This document shows, in pieces, positions 57,123-64,000 of a stretch of 64,000 nucleotides of DNA. This DNA comes from Mycobacterium stomatepiae (lineage in GTDB: Bacteria > Actinomycetota > Actinomycetes > Mycobacteriales > Mycobacteriaceae). The position numbers and the translations under genes are program-made. The notes beneath the pieces were generated by a model. The model searched no databases and had not been told where the DNA came from. It was given only the letters and a program-made list of their open reading frames with translations. The stretch's first letter is position 1. Every line of letters begins with the position of its first letter. The DNA is taken from the NCBI RefSeq assembly GCF_010731715.1, contig NZ_AP022587.1, positions 2,046,001 through 2,110,000 of the forward strand, written 5' to 3'.

Positions 57123-58181
57123 TTAACGGCGCGGATGGCACGGCGGGATGAGGGCTTTGTCCTCGTCGACCAGCTGACCCATCAGTTTGTTGTACGCGGC
57201 TTGCCGGGCAAGCGTGTCTTCGGCGGACGGCGGCGCGAACGAGTCTCGCCTCACCTCGGTCACCAGTACTACCGCATCCGTGGAGATCTTGGCGATGCGC
57301 TGCAGATGCGGTGCGAGATCGGGTGCCGACGCCTGCTGGGAGTAGGCGACAAGCTGATCCGACCAGTCCCGGTATTTGTCCAGTCCGGGGCCGCCGGGGG
57401 CGATCAACGACGCGTCGAGCATGTCGGGGTGGGCGTGGATGAAGTTCACGGCCGAGTCGGCGGTACGGCAGTCCCGGCTGGGCCGGTTCTGCTGGTACAC
57501 CGCGAAAACTCCGCCGAACACGGCGGCGACGACAATCACGGCAGAAACCAGCCGAAACCGCAAACCTGGCGGCGGAGCGGCTGAGTCCTGCGCCTGCGCC
57601 AGCACCGCGAGTGCTTGTGGGCTCAAGGCGGCCGCCGAGCGCAGCAGCTCGAGGCGCTCCGGCAACGGGCGCGCTTTGTGCCTCGCCCAGCCCATTCGGG
57701 CCGCCACCAGCACCGCCAGCCCGCCCCAGGTCAGCCCGGCCCGGACATCGTTGCCGACGAATTCCAGCACCGCTGCCACCACCCACAGCACCGGCACGAC
57801 CCACGCGACCCGGCGCTGCCACGCCGGCACCCGGCGCCGGTAAGCCATCGAAAGATCGCCGATGCGGATCGCCGCCGCCAAAACGTCCGGGTCCGAGGGG
57901 ACCACACCGCGACGCAGCGCCTTGACCGCTTGGGAGCGTTGCGCCAGGTCCAGTCCGGTCACGGTCCGTGCGTAGCTCCGCCGAATCGGACGCTGGGCCC
58001 AGGTCATCAACGCAGTCACGATCACGCTGAACACCAGCACCGACAGCAGCGGCCAGGTCCATCCGGCGGCCGCGAAGCCGCGGAGTCCCAGCCCGCAGAT
58101 CACCGAAAGCGTGAGTGTGAATACCGCCGCGTTTACCAGCCACAGCACCCACCAAGGCGCCACCACGAGCCGAGCCCACAT
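57123..58181 (-). CDS. Membrane protein with extracytoplasmic C-terminal domain
   Basis: The protein has 352 residues. Two helices near the N-terminus (VLWLVNAAVFTLTLSVICG and WPLLSVLVFSVIVTALM), two more in the middle (VAWVVPVLWVVAAVLEFV and a nearby one), a cytosolic helical region, then a further helix (RLVSAVIVVAAVFGGVFAVYQ) and a 110-residue soluble domain with Cys (SRDCRTADSA and the end CHPRR) that could form a disulfide outside. I do not know the family. It converges with the DUF190 gene. Confidence 0.8.
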   Translation of the reverse strand: MWARLVVAPWWVLWLVNAAVFTLTLSVICGLGLRGFAAAGWTWPLLSVLVFSVIVTALMTWAQRPIRRSYARTVTGLDLAQRSQAVKALRRGVVPSDPDVLAAAIRIGDLSMAYRRRVPAWQRRVAWVVPVLWVVAAVLEFVGNDVRAGLTWGGLAVLVAARMGWARHKARPLPERLELLRSAAALSPQALAVLAQAQDSAAPPPGLRFRLVSAVIVVAAVFGGVFAVYQQNRPSRDCRTADSAVNFIHAHPDMLDASLIAPGGPGLDKYRDWSDQLVAYSQQASAPDLAPHLQRIAKISTDAVVLVTEVRRDSFAPPSAEDTLARQAAYNKLMGQLVDEDKALIPPCHPRR

Positions 58182-58206
58182 GGCTACTCACTCTGGCAGA
58201 GGCAGG

Positions 58207-58833
58207 TCAGCTCTGTCGGGCCTGGGGCACGTCGTCGGGGGTACGGGGCAACACATACAGCGCCATCCGGCGGTTGGACATGTCGTGCTCGCCGAGAAAT
58301 ATGCAGCCGCCTCGTTCACAGAACTTGCGCGCCAAGACGTTGCGGTGGTCGGGATCGAACATGATTCGGCGACAGTGCGGTTCAAGGTTGAAGACGCTGA
58401 CCAGTAAGTGCGGTAGCAAGTAGCTGACGTGCCCCTGGCTCAGGTAATCCAAGTCGGCCACCGCGACGTGTAGGCCCAAATCATAGGGATCGTAGTCATA
58501 TCTAGCCGCAATGGAATCCTTTGCTGCCCTGTAGAGTTCGAGGTATCCGTGGTCTACCCCGTCCAGGCTGGCCACGAAGGGGCGAGAGAAGCTGCTGTCG
58601 AGTTGCGCACGCAGGTAACGACGCCAGCGCTCCGGCGGCCAGGGGTACTCCCATGATTCGGCCAGATGTGGTCGGTTCATCCACTCCGAGATCATCTCGG
58701 CGTCGGCGTCCGGATCGGCCAGACGCAAACCGTACGGCTCGGGTAGTTGTGGTATCGGCGGCGGCGCGACATCCCGAACCTCGGCGCTGATGTCGGTCAG
58801 TTGGCGGGGCAGGATCGCTTCAAAATCTGTCAT
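58207..58833 (-). CDS. GNAT acyltransferase, MbtK/IucB-like
   Basis: The protein has 208 residues from ATG 58833; a longer frame covers the LLM remnant and is rejected. It resembles siderophore-type N-acyltransferases: LRLADPDADAEMISEWMNRPHLAESWEYPWP, YLELYRAAKDSIAARYDYDPYDLGLHV and GHVSYLLPHLLVSVFNLEPHCRRIMFDPDHRN (seen as blocks). MbtK acylates the lysine side chain in mycobactin; this may be that enzyme or a relative. It stands alone between a membrane protein and the LLM remnant. Confidence 0.82.
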   Translation of the reverse strand: MTDFEAILPRQLTDISAEVRDVAPPPIPQLPEPYGLRLADPDADAEMISEWMNRPHLAESWEYPWPPERWRRYLRAQLDSSFSRPFVASLDGVDHGYLELYRAAKDSIAARYDYDPYDLGLHVAVADLDYLSQGHVSYLLPHLLVSVFNLEPHCRRIMFDPDHRNVLARKFCERGGCIFLGEHDMSNRRMALYVLPRTPDDVPQARQS

Positions 58834-58867
58834 GCCTTCCGCGCAGCCTACCCTCGTCGTCGCAGGC

Positions 58868-59732
58868 CTAGCTGTGATTCGTGACCCACCGATCGGCAAG
58901 CGCGCCAACCCAGCCGGCAACCGCGTCCGATCGCTCGGGTGGAGGCTCCACCAGGACCAGTTCGTCGACGCCCAATTCAGCCAACGCGTCGAGGTCCTTC
59001 TCGCGCGGATTGCGCAACGCCACCGCCAACCGCAGCTGGGCGCGGTCACGACGCGCCTCGGCGCACCAGCGGTCCAGCTTGCCAATGCGATCGCGCACCG
59101 CCGCCACATCGTCGAGGTTGAACCCGTACCAGCCGTCTCCCCAGCTTGCCACCCGCTGCAGCGCCGAATCGCTGTTGCCCCCCAACATAATTGGGATGCG
59201 ATGGTCGTGAACCGGCTTGGGATTCACCCGGATCGAATCGAAACCGACGAACTTCCCGTCAAACGAGGCCACGTCGTCGCGCCACAACGGGCGCATCGCG
59301 GTGACGTATTCGGCGGTGCGCGCCGCTCGGTGCTCGAATGACATTCCAAGAGCGGCGAATTCCTCTTTGGACCATCCCGGCCCACGCCGAGCGCCAGCCG
59401 TCCGCCGCTCAACCGATCCAGACTCGCGGCCTGTTTGGCCACCACCACTGGATTGTGCTCGGGCAGCAGTAAGACGCGGCGAAGGACAGTGCGACCATCG
59501 GATCAAGCCAATCCGCCTGCGCTGGAACAGCAATCACACCATCATCGGAGCACGGGTAGTGCGAGGCGGTCCGGTCCACCATGACGACGTGCTCACCAGC
59601 CCAGAGGGTGGCAAAGCCGTATTCGTCGGCGCAGGAGGCGACGGCGCGATCACCGCCCGGTCGGCGCCGGCCCCGATTCCCAGTGCGTGCAATCCGAGCT
59701 GCATCGCACGATCGTCTCACGCCGAATTTCAA
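58868..59732 (-). pseudogene. LLM class F420-dependent oxidoreductase, multiply frameshifted
   Basis: Three frames hold successive parts of one LLM enzyme. TTG 59732 starts KFGVRRSCD and, after a garbled stretch, GFATLWAGEHVVMVDRTASHY and WLDPMVALSFAAS; another frame gives VVAKQAASLDRLSGGRLALGVG; the third gives EEFAALGMSFEHRAARTAEY and the rest to WVTNHS. At least three shifts are needed to join them. Location between DUF488 and DUF190/FluC matches Rv3072c of M. tuberculosis. Not functional if the sequence is right. Confidence 0.85.
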
Positions 59733-60085
59733 TGGCCTTTGAGTAATTTCGCCAGGACCGCCGCGTGGCTTCCGTCCAGTTCGCGGGTGGCGCTGACCAG
59801 GGTCACGACGCCGTGCTCGGTCAGCTTGCGAAGCTCGTCGAACGCTGCGTTATCGCCCAGCTCTGCCCGGTAGCGCGACGCGAATTCGTCGAAACGTTCC
59901 GGTTGGTGGTGATACCACTCGCGGAGTTCCTTCGACGGCGCAACGTCCTTGCACCAGATGCCCACCCGCGGGTCGTCCTTGCGGATTCCCCGCGGCCAGA
60001 TGCGATCGACCAGGACGCGCTGGCCGTCGTCGGGGTCGACGTCTTGATAGATCCGCTCGACCCGGATACGCCGTTTGGCGCTCAT
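59729..60085 (-). CDS. DUF488 family protein
   Basis: The protein has 118 residues. Characteristic blocks are VLVDRIWPRGIRKDDPRVG, WCKDVAPSKELREWYHHQPERFDEF, YRAELG and VTLVSATRELDGSHAAVL. Its function is unknown. It corresponds in order to Rv3073c. The stop overlaps the TTG of the LLM remnant by the TTGA junction. Confidence 0.92.
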   Translation of the reverse strand: MSAKRRIRVERIYQDVDPDDGQRVLVDRIWPRGIRKDDPRVGIWCKDVAPSKELREWYHHQPERFDEFASRYRAELGDNAAFDELRKLTEHGVVTLVSATRELDGSHAAVLAKLLKGH

Positions 60086-60138
60086 CCCAACAGCCTAGCC
60101 ACACCCGCGATAGAAACCGATGCTCGTAACCTGGGGGC

Positions 60139-61749
60139 GTGAGTGTTGCATCGGAGATCAGCGTCCCCCTGCAAGACCGCTTCGCGCGCGAGCTGCCCGA
60201 GATGGGTGTCCGCTGGCAGTCCGAGCCGACCCCGGACCCACAGCTGCTTCTCCTCAACGAGCCGCTGGCCGCGGGACTGGGTCTGGACGCGGCCTGGCTG
60301 CGGAGCAGCGACGGGGTGCGATTTCTCGTCGGCAACCTGTTACCCGCCGGCGCGGTTCCGGTGGCGCAGGCCTACGCCGGCCACCAATTCGGTGGCCTGC
60401 AGCCCCGGCTGGGCGACGGACGCGCGCTGCTGCTCGGTGAGCTAGTCGACGACCACGGACGGGTTCGCGACGTCCACCTGAAGGGCTCCGGCCCAACCCC
60501 GTTCGCCCGCGGTGGCGACGGCCTCGCGGCGGTGGGCCCGATGCTGCGTGAATACGTGATCAGCGAGGCGATGCACGCGCTGGGCGTGCCGACGACACGC
60601 TCCCTGGCGGTGGTCGCCACCGGCCGGCCGATCCAGCGCGACACACTCCTGCCGGGTGCCGTGCTCGTCCGCGTCGCCAGCAGCCACCTCCGCATCGGCA
60701 GCTTCCAGTACGCCGCCCTTACCCGCGACGTCGACTTGCTGCGGCGCCTGGCCGACCATGCGATCGCCCGCCACCATCCCGGGGCGGCGGAGGCCGAACA
60801 TCCTTACCGAGCACTATTCGAGTCGGTGGTCGGTGTCCAGGCCGCCCTGGTCGCGCGATGGATGCTGATCGGATTCGTCCATGGAGTGATGAACACCGAC
60901 AACACCACGATCTCCGGCGAAACGATCGATTACGGTCCGTGCGCGTTCATGGAGGCCTACGACCCGGACACGGTCTTCAGCTCGATCGACCACTGGGGGC
61001 GCTACGCCTACGGCAATCAGCCCGCCATCGTGGGTTGGAATCTCGCCCGGTTCGCCGAGGCCCTGCTTCCGTTGCTGGCCGACAACGTCGAGGAGGGAAT
61101 CGCGTTCGCCGAGCAGGCGTTCGGCGTCTTCCAAACCGAGTACGACGCCACGTGGTCGTCCGGCATGCGCGCCAAACTCGGGTTACCGGAGAACGTCGAC
61201 GCCGCGCCGTTGGTCGACGACTTGCTGTCCCTGCTCAAGGAAAGCCACGTCGACTACACGTCGTTCTTCCGTCACCTCGGCCGGGCCGCCCGGGGCGACG
61301 CCGAGCCCGCGCGCGGTCTCTTCGTCAACCTGGCCGGCTTCGACGAGTGGCTGTCGCGCTGGCGCGCGTTGGACCCCGACGCCGCATCGATGGATCACGC
61401 CAACCCGATCTACATTCCGCGTAACCACCTCGTCGAGGAGGCCTTGACCGCCGCGACGGCCGGCGATCTCGGCCCGGTGCAGCAGCTGCTGGACGCCGTG
61501 ACCAATCCCTATGACGAACGACCGGGGTTCGAGCGTTATGCGAGCCCGGCCCCCGAAGATTTCGGCGCTACCAAACCTTCTGCGGCACTTAGTTTTACGC
61601 GAACTTTGCGAACTCGGCCTGCAGCCCGTCCAAATGGCGGAGCGTCTCGTCTCGGGGTTCGGTGGGCAGCTCCACTAAGATGTGCTCGGCGCCGATATCG
61701 AGGTAACCCTGTAGCTCTTTGGCCGTCGGTTCTCCGCCATGGAAGTTGA
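60139..61749 (+). CDS. selO: Protein adenylyltransferase SelO with frameshifted C-terminus
   Basis: SelO is a pseudokinase-fold enzyme that transfers AMP to Ser/Thr/Tyr of redox proteins. Blocks present: [51 protein letters not shown] (in part), [25 protein letters not shown]-like and [17 protein letters not shown]. The usual ending YQTFCGT with stop is present one frame over at 61569-61592 (TACCAAACC and on to TAG), so a 1-base loss near 61567 removes the conserved C-terminal Cys and adds 50 unrelated residues antisense to the next gene. The catalytic part is intact, so partial function is possible. Start GTG 60139. Confidence 0.88.
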   Translation: MSVASEISVPLQDRFARELPEMGVRWQSEPTPDPQLLLLNEPLAAGLGLDAAWLRSSDGVRFLVGNLLPAGAVPVAQAYAGHQFGGLQPRLGDGRALLLGELVDDHGRVRDVHLKGSGPTPFARGGDGLAAVGPMLREYVISEAMHALGVPTTRSLAVVATGRPIQRDTLLPGAVLVRVASSHLRIGSFQYAALTRDVDLLRRLADHAIARHHPGAAEAEHPYRALFESVVGVQAALVARWMLIGFVHGVMNTDNTTISGETIDYGPCAFMEAYDPDTVFSSIDHWGRYAYGNQPAIVGWNLARFAEALLPLLADNVEEGIAFAEQAFGVFQTEYDATWSSGMRAKLGLPENVDAAPLVDDLLSLLKESHVDYTSFFRHLGRAARGDAEPARGLFVNLAGFDEWLSRWRALDPDAASMDHANPIYIPRNHLVEEALTAATAGDLGPVQQLLDAVTNPYDERPGFERYASPAPEDFGATKPSAALSFTRTLRTRPAARPNGGASRLGVRWAAPLRCARRRYRGNPVALWPSVLRHGS

Positions 61750-62422
61750 TCGAAGGGACATCCGGACCGGCCACCTCGCGCAGCTGCTCGAGCGCGGGCG
61801 CGAGTTCGGATGCCGACGGTGTCATCGAGAGCCAGCCCGCATGGAGCCGGGCGATGCGTTTGAAACCCGCCGGCCCCCCACCGAGGTAAAGCGGCGGATA
61901 CGGTTGCTCCACCGGCTTGGGCCAGCTGTAAATCGGGTCGAAGTCGACGAATTCCCCATGGAATTCCGCCTTTTCCTGCGTCCAGATTTGAATCAGCGCG
62001 TCCAGTCGTTCGTCGACCACGCGTCCTCGAACCGCGGGATTCACCCCGTGGTTCGCGATTTCCTCGCGCAGCCATCCCACACCCACGCCGAAGCGAAATC
62101 GTCCCTGCGACACCAGATCCAGCGATGCGACTTCTTTGGCGGTGTAGATCGGATCGCGCTGCGGGATCAGCGCTATGCCGGTGCCCACCAGCAGGTTTTG
62201 CGTCGCGACCGCAGCAGCCGTCAGCGCCACGAACGGATCCAGCGTGCGGTAGTACTTCGCCGGAATCGGGCCGCCGCTCGGGTAGGGACTTTTCGTATCG
62301 ACGGGAATGTGGGAGTGCTCGGCCAAAAACAGCGACTCGAACCCTCGCTCCTCGAGTCCCCTTCCCAGCTCGACCGGGCTGATGCCCTCGTCGGTGACAA
62401 ACGTCAGCACACCCAAACCCAT
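61595..62422 (-). CDS. LLM class F420-dependent oxidoreductase
   Basis: The protein has 275 residues from ATG 62422; an upstream frame start at 62464 is less likely. It starts [23 protein letters not shown], then [34 protein letters not shown] and [21 protein letters not shown]. These are hallmarks of the LLMF420 group. Substrate unknown. The gene converges with selO, its stop lying three bases beyond the original selO stop. Confidence 0.9.
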   Translation of the reverse strand: MGLGVLTFVTDEGISPVELGRGLEERGFESLFLAEHSHIPVDTKSPYPSGGPIPAKYYRTLDPFVALTAAAVATQNLLVGTGIALIPQRDPIYTAKEVASLDLVSQGRFRFGVGVGWLREEIANHGVNPAVRGRVVDERLDALIQIWTQEKAEFHGEFVDFDPIYSWPKPVEQPYPPLYLGGGPAGFKRIARLHAGWLSMTPSASELAPALEQLREVAGPDVPSINFHGGEPTAKELQGYLDIGAEHILVELPTEPRDETLRHLDGLQAEFAKFA

Positions 62423-62525
62423 GTCTGCTCCCCTCGCCGGATGACGATCATCAGTCAACCGCATCGAGGCTCACGTGTCATCGATCAGATTCCTCACGGG
62501 CCGAAGTCGTGCGACAGTTTGTCCG

Positions 62526-64000
62526 ATGACGAAAAACGTTGCGGCGATCGGCGCCGGGCCCAGTGGGCTGGTCGCCGCGCGTTGGCTCTTACGGCAAGGA
62601 TTCGAGCCGATCATCTTCGAGCGGGCCCCGACGCTGGGCGGGCAGTGGGCGGGCCTGCATGGCCGCAGCGGCGTGTGGCCGAGCATGCATACCAATAGCA
62701 GTCGCACCGTCACCGCCTTCAGCGACCTCGAGCACACGACGGACCACGTCTATCTGTCCAACCGCGAGGTCCTCGATTACCTGCATCGCTATGCCGACAC
62801 GTTCGGCCTCACGTCACGTATCCGGCTGGGCGCCCCGGTCGAACTGATCAGGCGGGATCCAGCCGGCTGGGTGGTGAGGCACACCGGCACCGACCGGCAC
62901 TTCGAGCGAGTTGTGGTGGCCAGCGGGCGATTTCATGCCCCCGCCATTCCGACCGTGCCGGGTCTCGAGACCTTCTCCGGCCCCGCCGGGGCCATCTCCA
63001 CTTATCGCTATCGCGATGGATCCACCTATCGCGGTAAACGAGTTCTCGTCGCGGGCTGCGCGATCAGTGCCCTGGAAATCGCGTCGGAGCTCGCCGAGCT
63101 CGGTGCAGCGCGCGTCGTCGTCACCCAGCGGCGGCAACGCTATATCGCGCCGAAGTTCGTCGCGGGTGTCCCCTCCGACCACCGGCTCTACACCCGCCAC
63201 GGCGCCCTGGCGACCGAGCATCTGGCCGCCGCCGAGATCGACCAGATGCTCAAGGAGATCGTCGTAAGCGCCGCGGGCAGCCCCGATCAGTACGGCGCGC
63301 CCGCACCCGATCCCTCGTTGTCGACGGCGGGCGTGACGCTGAGCCAGCACTATCTTCCATTGGTTGCCGAGGGCCGAATCTCGGTGCACCCCTGGATGAA
63401 ATCCGTCGCGGGTTGCACCGTGACTTTCGCCGACGGGCATGCCGAGCAGTTCGACGGGATCATCTTCGGCACCGGCTTCCGGCTTAGTCTGCCGTTCCTC
63501 AGTGACGACATCCGGGCGGTACTCGACCTCGACGCGATGCACCTGGACGCCGACCGCTACACGTTTCATCCCGACCTGCCGGGCTTGGCGTTCATGGGCC
63601 TATGGGACCAGTCGGGCGGATACTTTGTGCCGCTGGAACTTCAGGCCAGATGGATCGCGTACACGTGGGGCGGTGCGATCCCGGCAATCGCGGAGGGCGA
63701 CCAACGCTCGGCGATCGATGCCTATCGCGCCAATCGGGGAACGTCGCAGAAGACCCGGATGGACCTCGCGGCGCTGACCTTCGCCCGCGCCGCCGGGGTC
63801 GAGCCCAGCCTGGACAACTGGCCGCGGCTGCGCCGTGCATTGCTGTTCGGCCCGCTTGCGCCGAGTTGCTTCCGGCTCGAGGGCCCGGATGCCTTACCCG
63901 ACGCGGCCGAGCGGTTCGAACGCGATGCCGCCCGCTTCGGCGCGATCACATCGAACGACATGACCGCACGCGAACAGGGCCAATGGTCGCGGGTTCAAGC
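62526..64000 (+). CDS. Flavin-dependent monooxygenase, 3' end outside window
   Basis: From ATG 62526 the frame is open to the window end (491 codons and counting). FAD-binding VAAIGAGPSGLVAARWLLRQG lies at residues 5-25; the NADP-binding Rossmann site is RVLVAGCAISALEIASELAE (Cys in place of the second Gly). The FMO-like signature GRFHAPAIP and the ATG-like IIFGTGFRL follow. It belongs to the FMO/Baeyer-Villiger group. The end (about residue 440 on) is unusual and lacks a typical FMO C-terminus, but is cut by the window. Confidence 0.87.
   Translation, partial: MTKNVAAIGAGPSGLVAARWLLRQGFEPIIFERAPTLGGQWAGLHGRSGVWPSMHTNSSRTVTAFSDLEHTTDHVYLSNREVLDYLHRYADTFGLTSRIRLGAPVELIRRDPAGWVVRHTGTDRHFERVVVASGRFHAPAIPTVPGLETFSGPAGAISTYRYRDGSTYRGKRVLVAGCAISALEIASELAELGAARVVVTQRRQRYIAPKFVAGVPSDHRLYTRHGALATEHLAAAEIDQMLKEIVVSAAGSPDQYGAPAPDPSLSTAGVTLSQHYLPLVAEGRISVHPWMKSVAGCTVTFADGHAEQFDGIIFGTGFRLSLPFLSDDIRAVLDLDAMHLDADRYTFHPDLPGLAFMGLWDQSGGYFVPLELQARWIAYTWGGAIPAIAEGDQRSAIDAYRANRGTSQKTRMDLAALTFARAAGVEPSLDNWPRLRRALLFGPLAPSCFRLEGPDALPDAAERFERDAARFGAITSNDMTAREQGQWSRVQ

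Overview
The window looks like a slow-growing, high-GC Mycobacterium chromosome. Supporting signs are the F420-dependent LLM enzymes, PapA-type acyltransferases, a PAS-ANTAR regulator, start codons that often overlap the previous stop, and the right end, whose order pgmA - crcB1 - crcB2 - DUF190 - LLM - DUF488 matches the M. tuberculosis Rv3068c-Rv3073c neighbourhood as I remember it. No species is claimed.

Layout. 0-8.3 kb holds a PAS-ANTAR regulator, a PNPOx-like flavoprotein, an LLM enzyme, a DUF1295 gene with a nonsense codon, and a tight operon of two condensation-type acyltransferases plus a polytopic membrane protein. 9-15 kb is a metal-handling block: a P1B-5 ATPase with a hemerythrin tail, a damaged MgtC/DUF4010 gene, a BlaI-type repressor and a NiCoT nickel permease. 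15-48 kb is a hydrogen-plus-CO2 island. It starts with a broken gap, a HAD phosphatase, class I FBPase and phosphoribulokinase on the plus strand. Then comes a long minus-strand operon that begins with a group 2a (Huc-type) [NiFe]-hydrogenase (hucM, small and large subunits, protease), continues through accessory proteins, and ends in a Nuo K/L/M-like membrane module. After an AraC regulator follow cbbL-cbbS-cbbX-cbbR (red-type RuBisCO), class I aldolase, a GAF two-component system, rpe, tkt and a truncated cbbY, and finally hypE-D-C-F divergent from hypA-B. 48-64 kb is core genome: a small membrane protein, NTF2-like/P450/TetR, gene remnants, tRNA-Ala, MFS-pgm, two FluC channels with DUF190, a GNAT, a decayed LLM gene, DUF488, SelO, another LLM enzyme and a flavin monooxygenase cut by the window end.

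How the genes fit together. Nickel import (NiCoT) and efflux (P1B-5) would balance Ni for the Hyp-matured hydrogenase. Huc would supply electrons from H2, through the NifU/Rieske protein and perhaps the Nuo-like module. RuBisCO, PRK, FBPase, aldolase, transketolase and epimerase supply most of a Calvin cycle, with phosphoglycolate disposal by the HAD enzyme. Phosphoglycerate kinase, triose-phosphate isomerase and ribose-phosphate isomerase are not in the window, and the local gap is dead, so the cell must use housekeeping copies.

A striking feature is the number of damaged genes (DUF1295, a small membrane gene, MgtC, gap, nuoK, cbbY, a Crp-domain/SDR remnant, LLM, the selO 3' end). The large deletions look like genuine decay; the single-base lesions could be decay or sequencing error.
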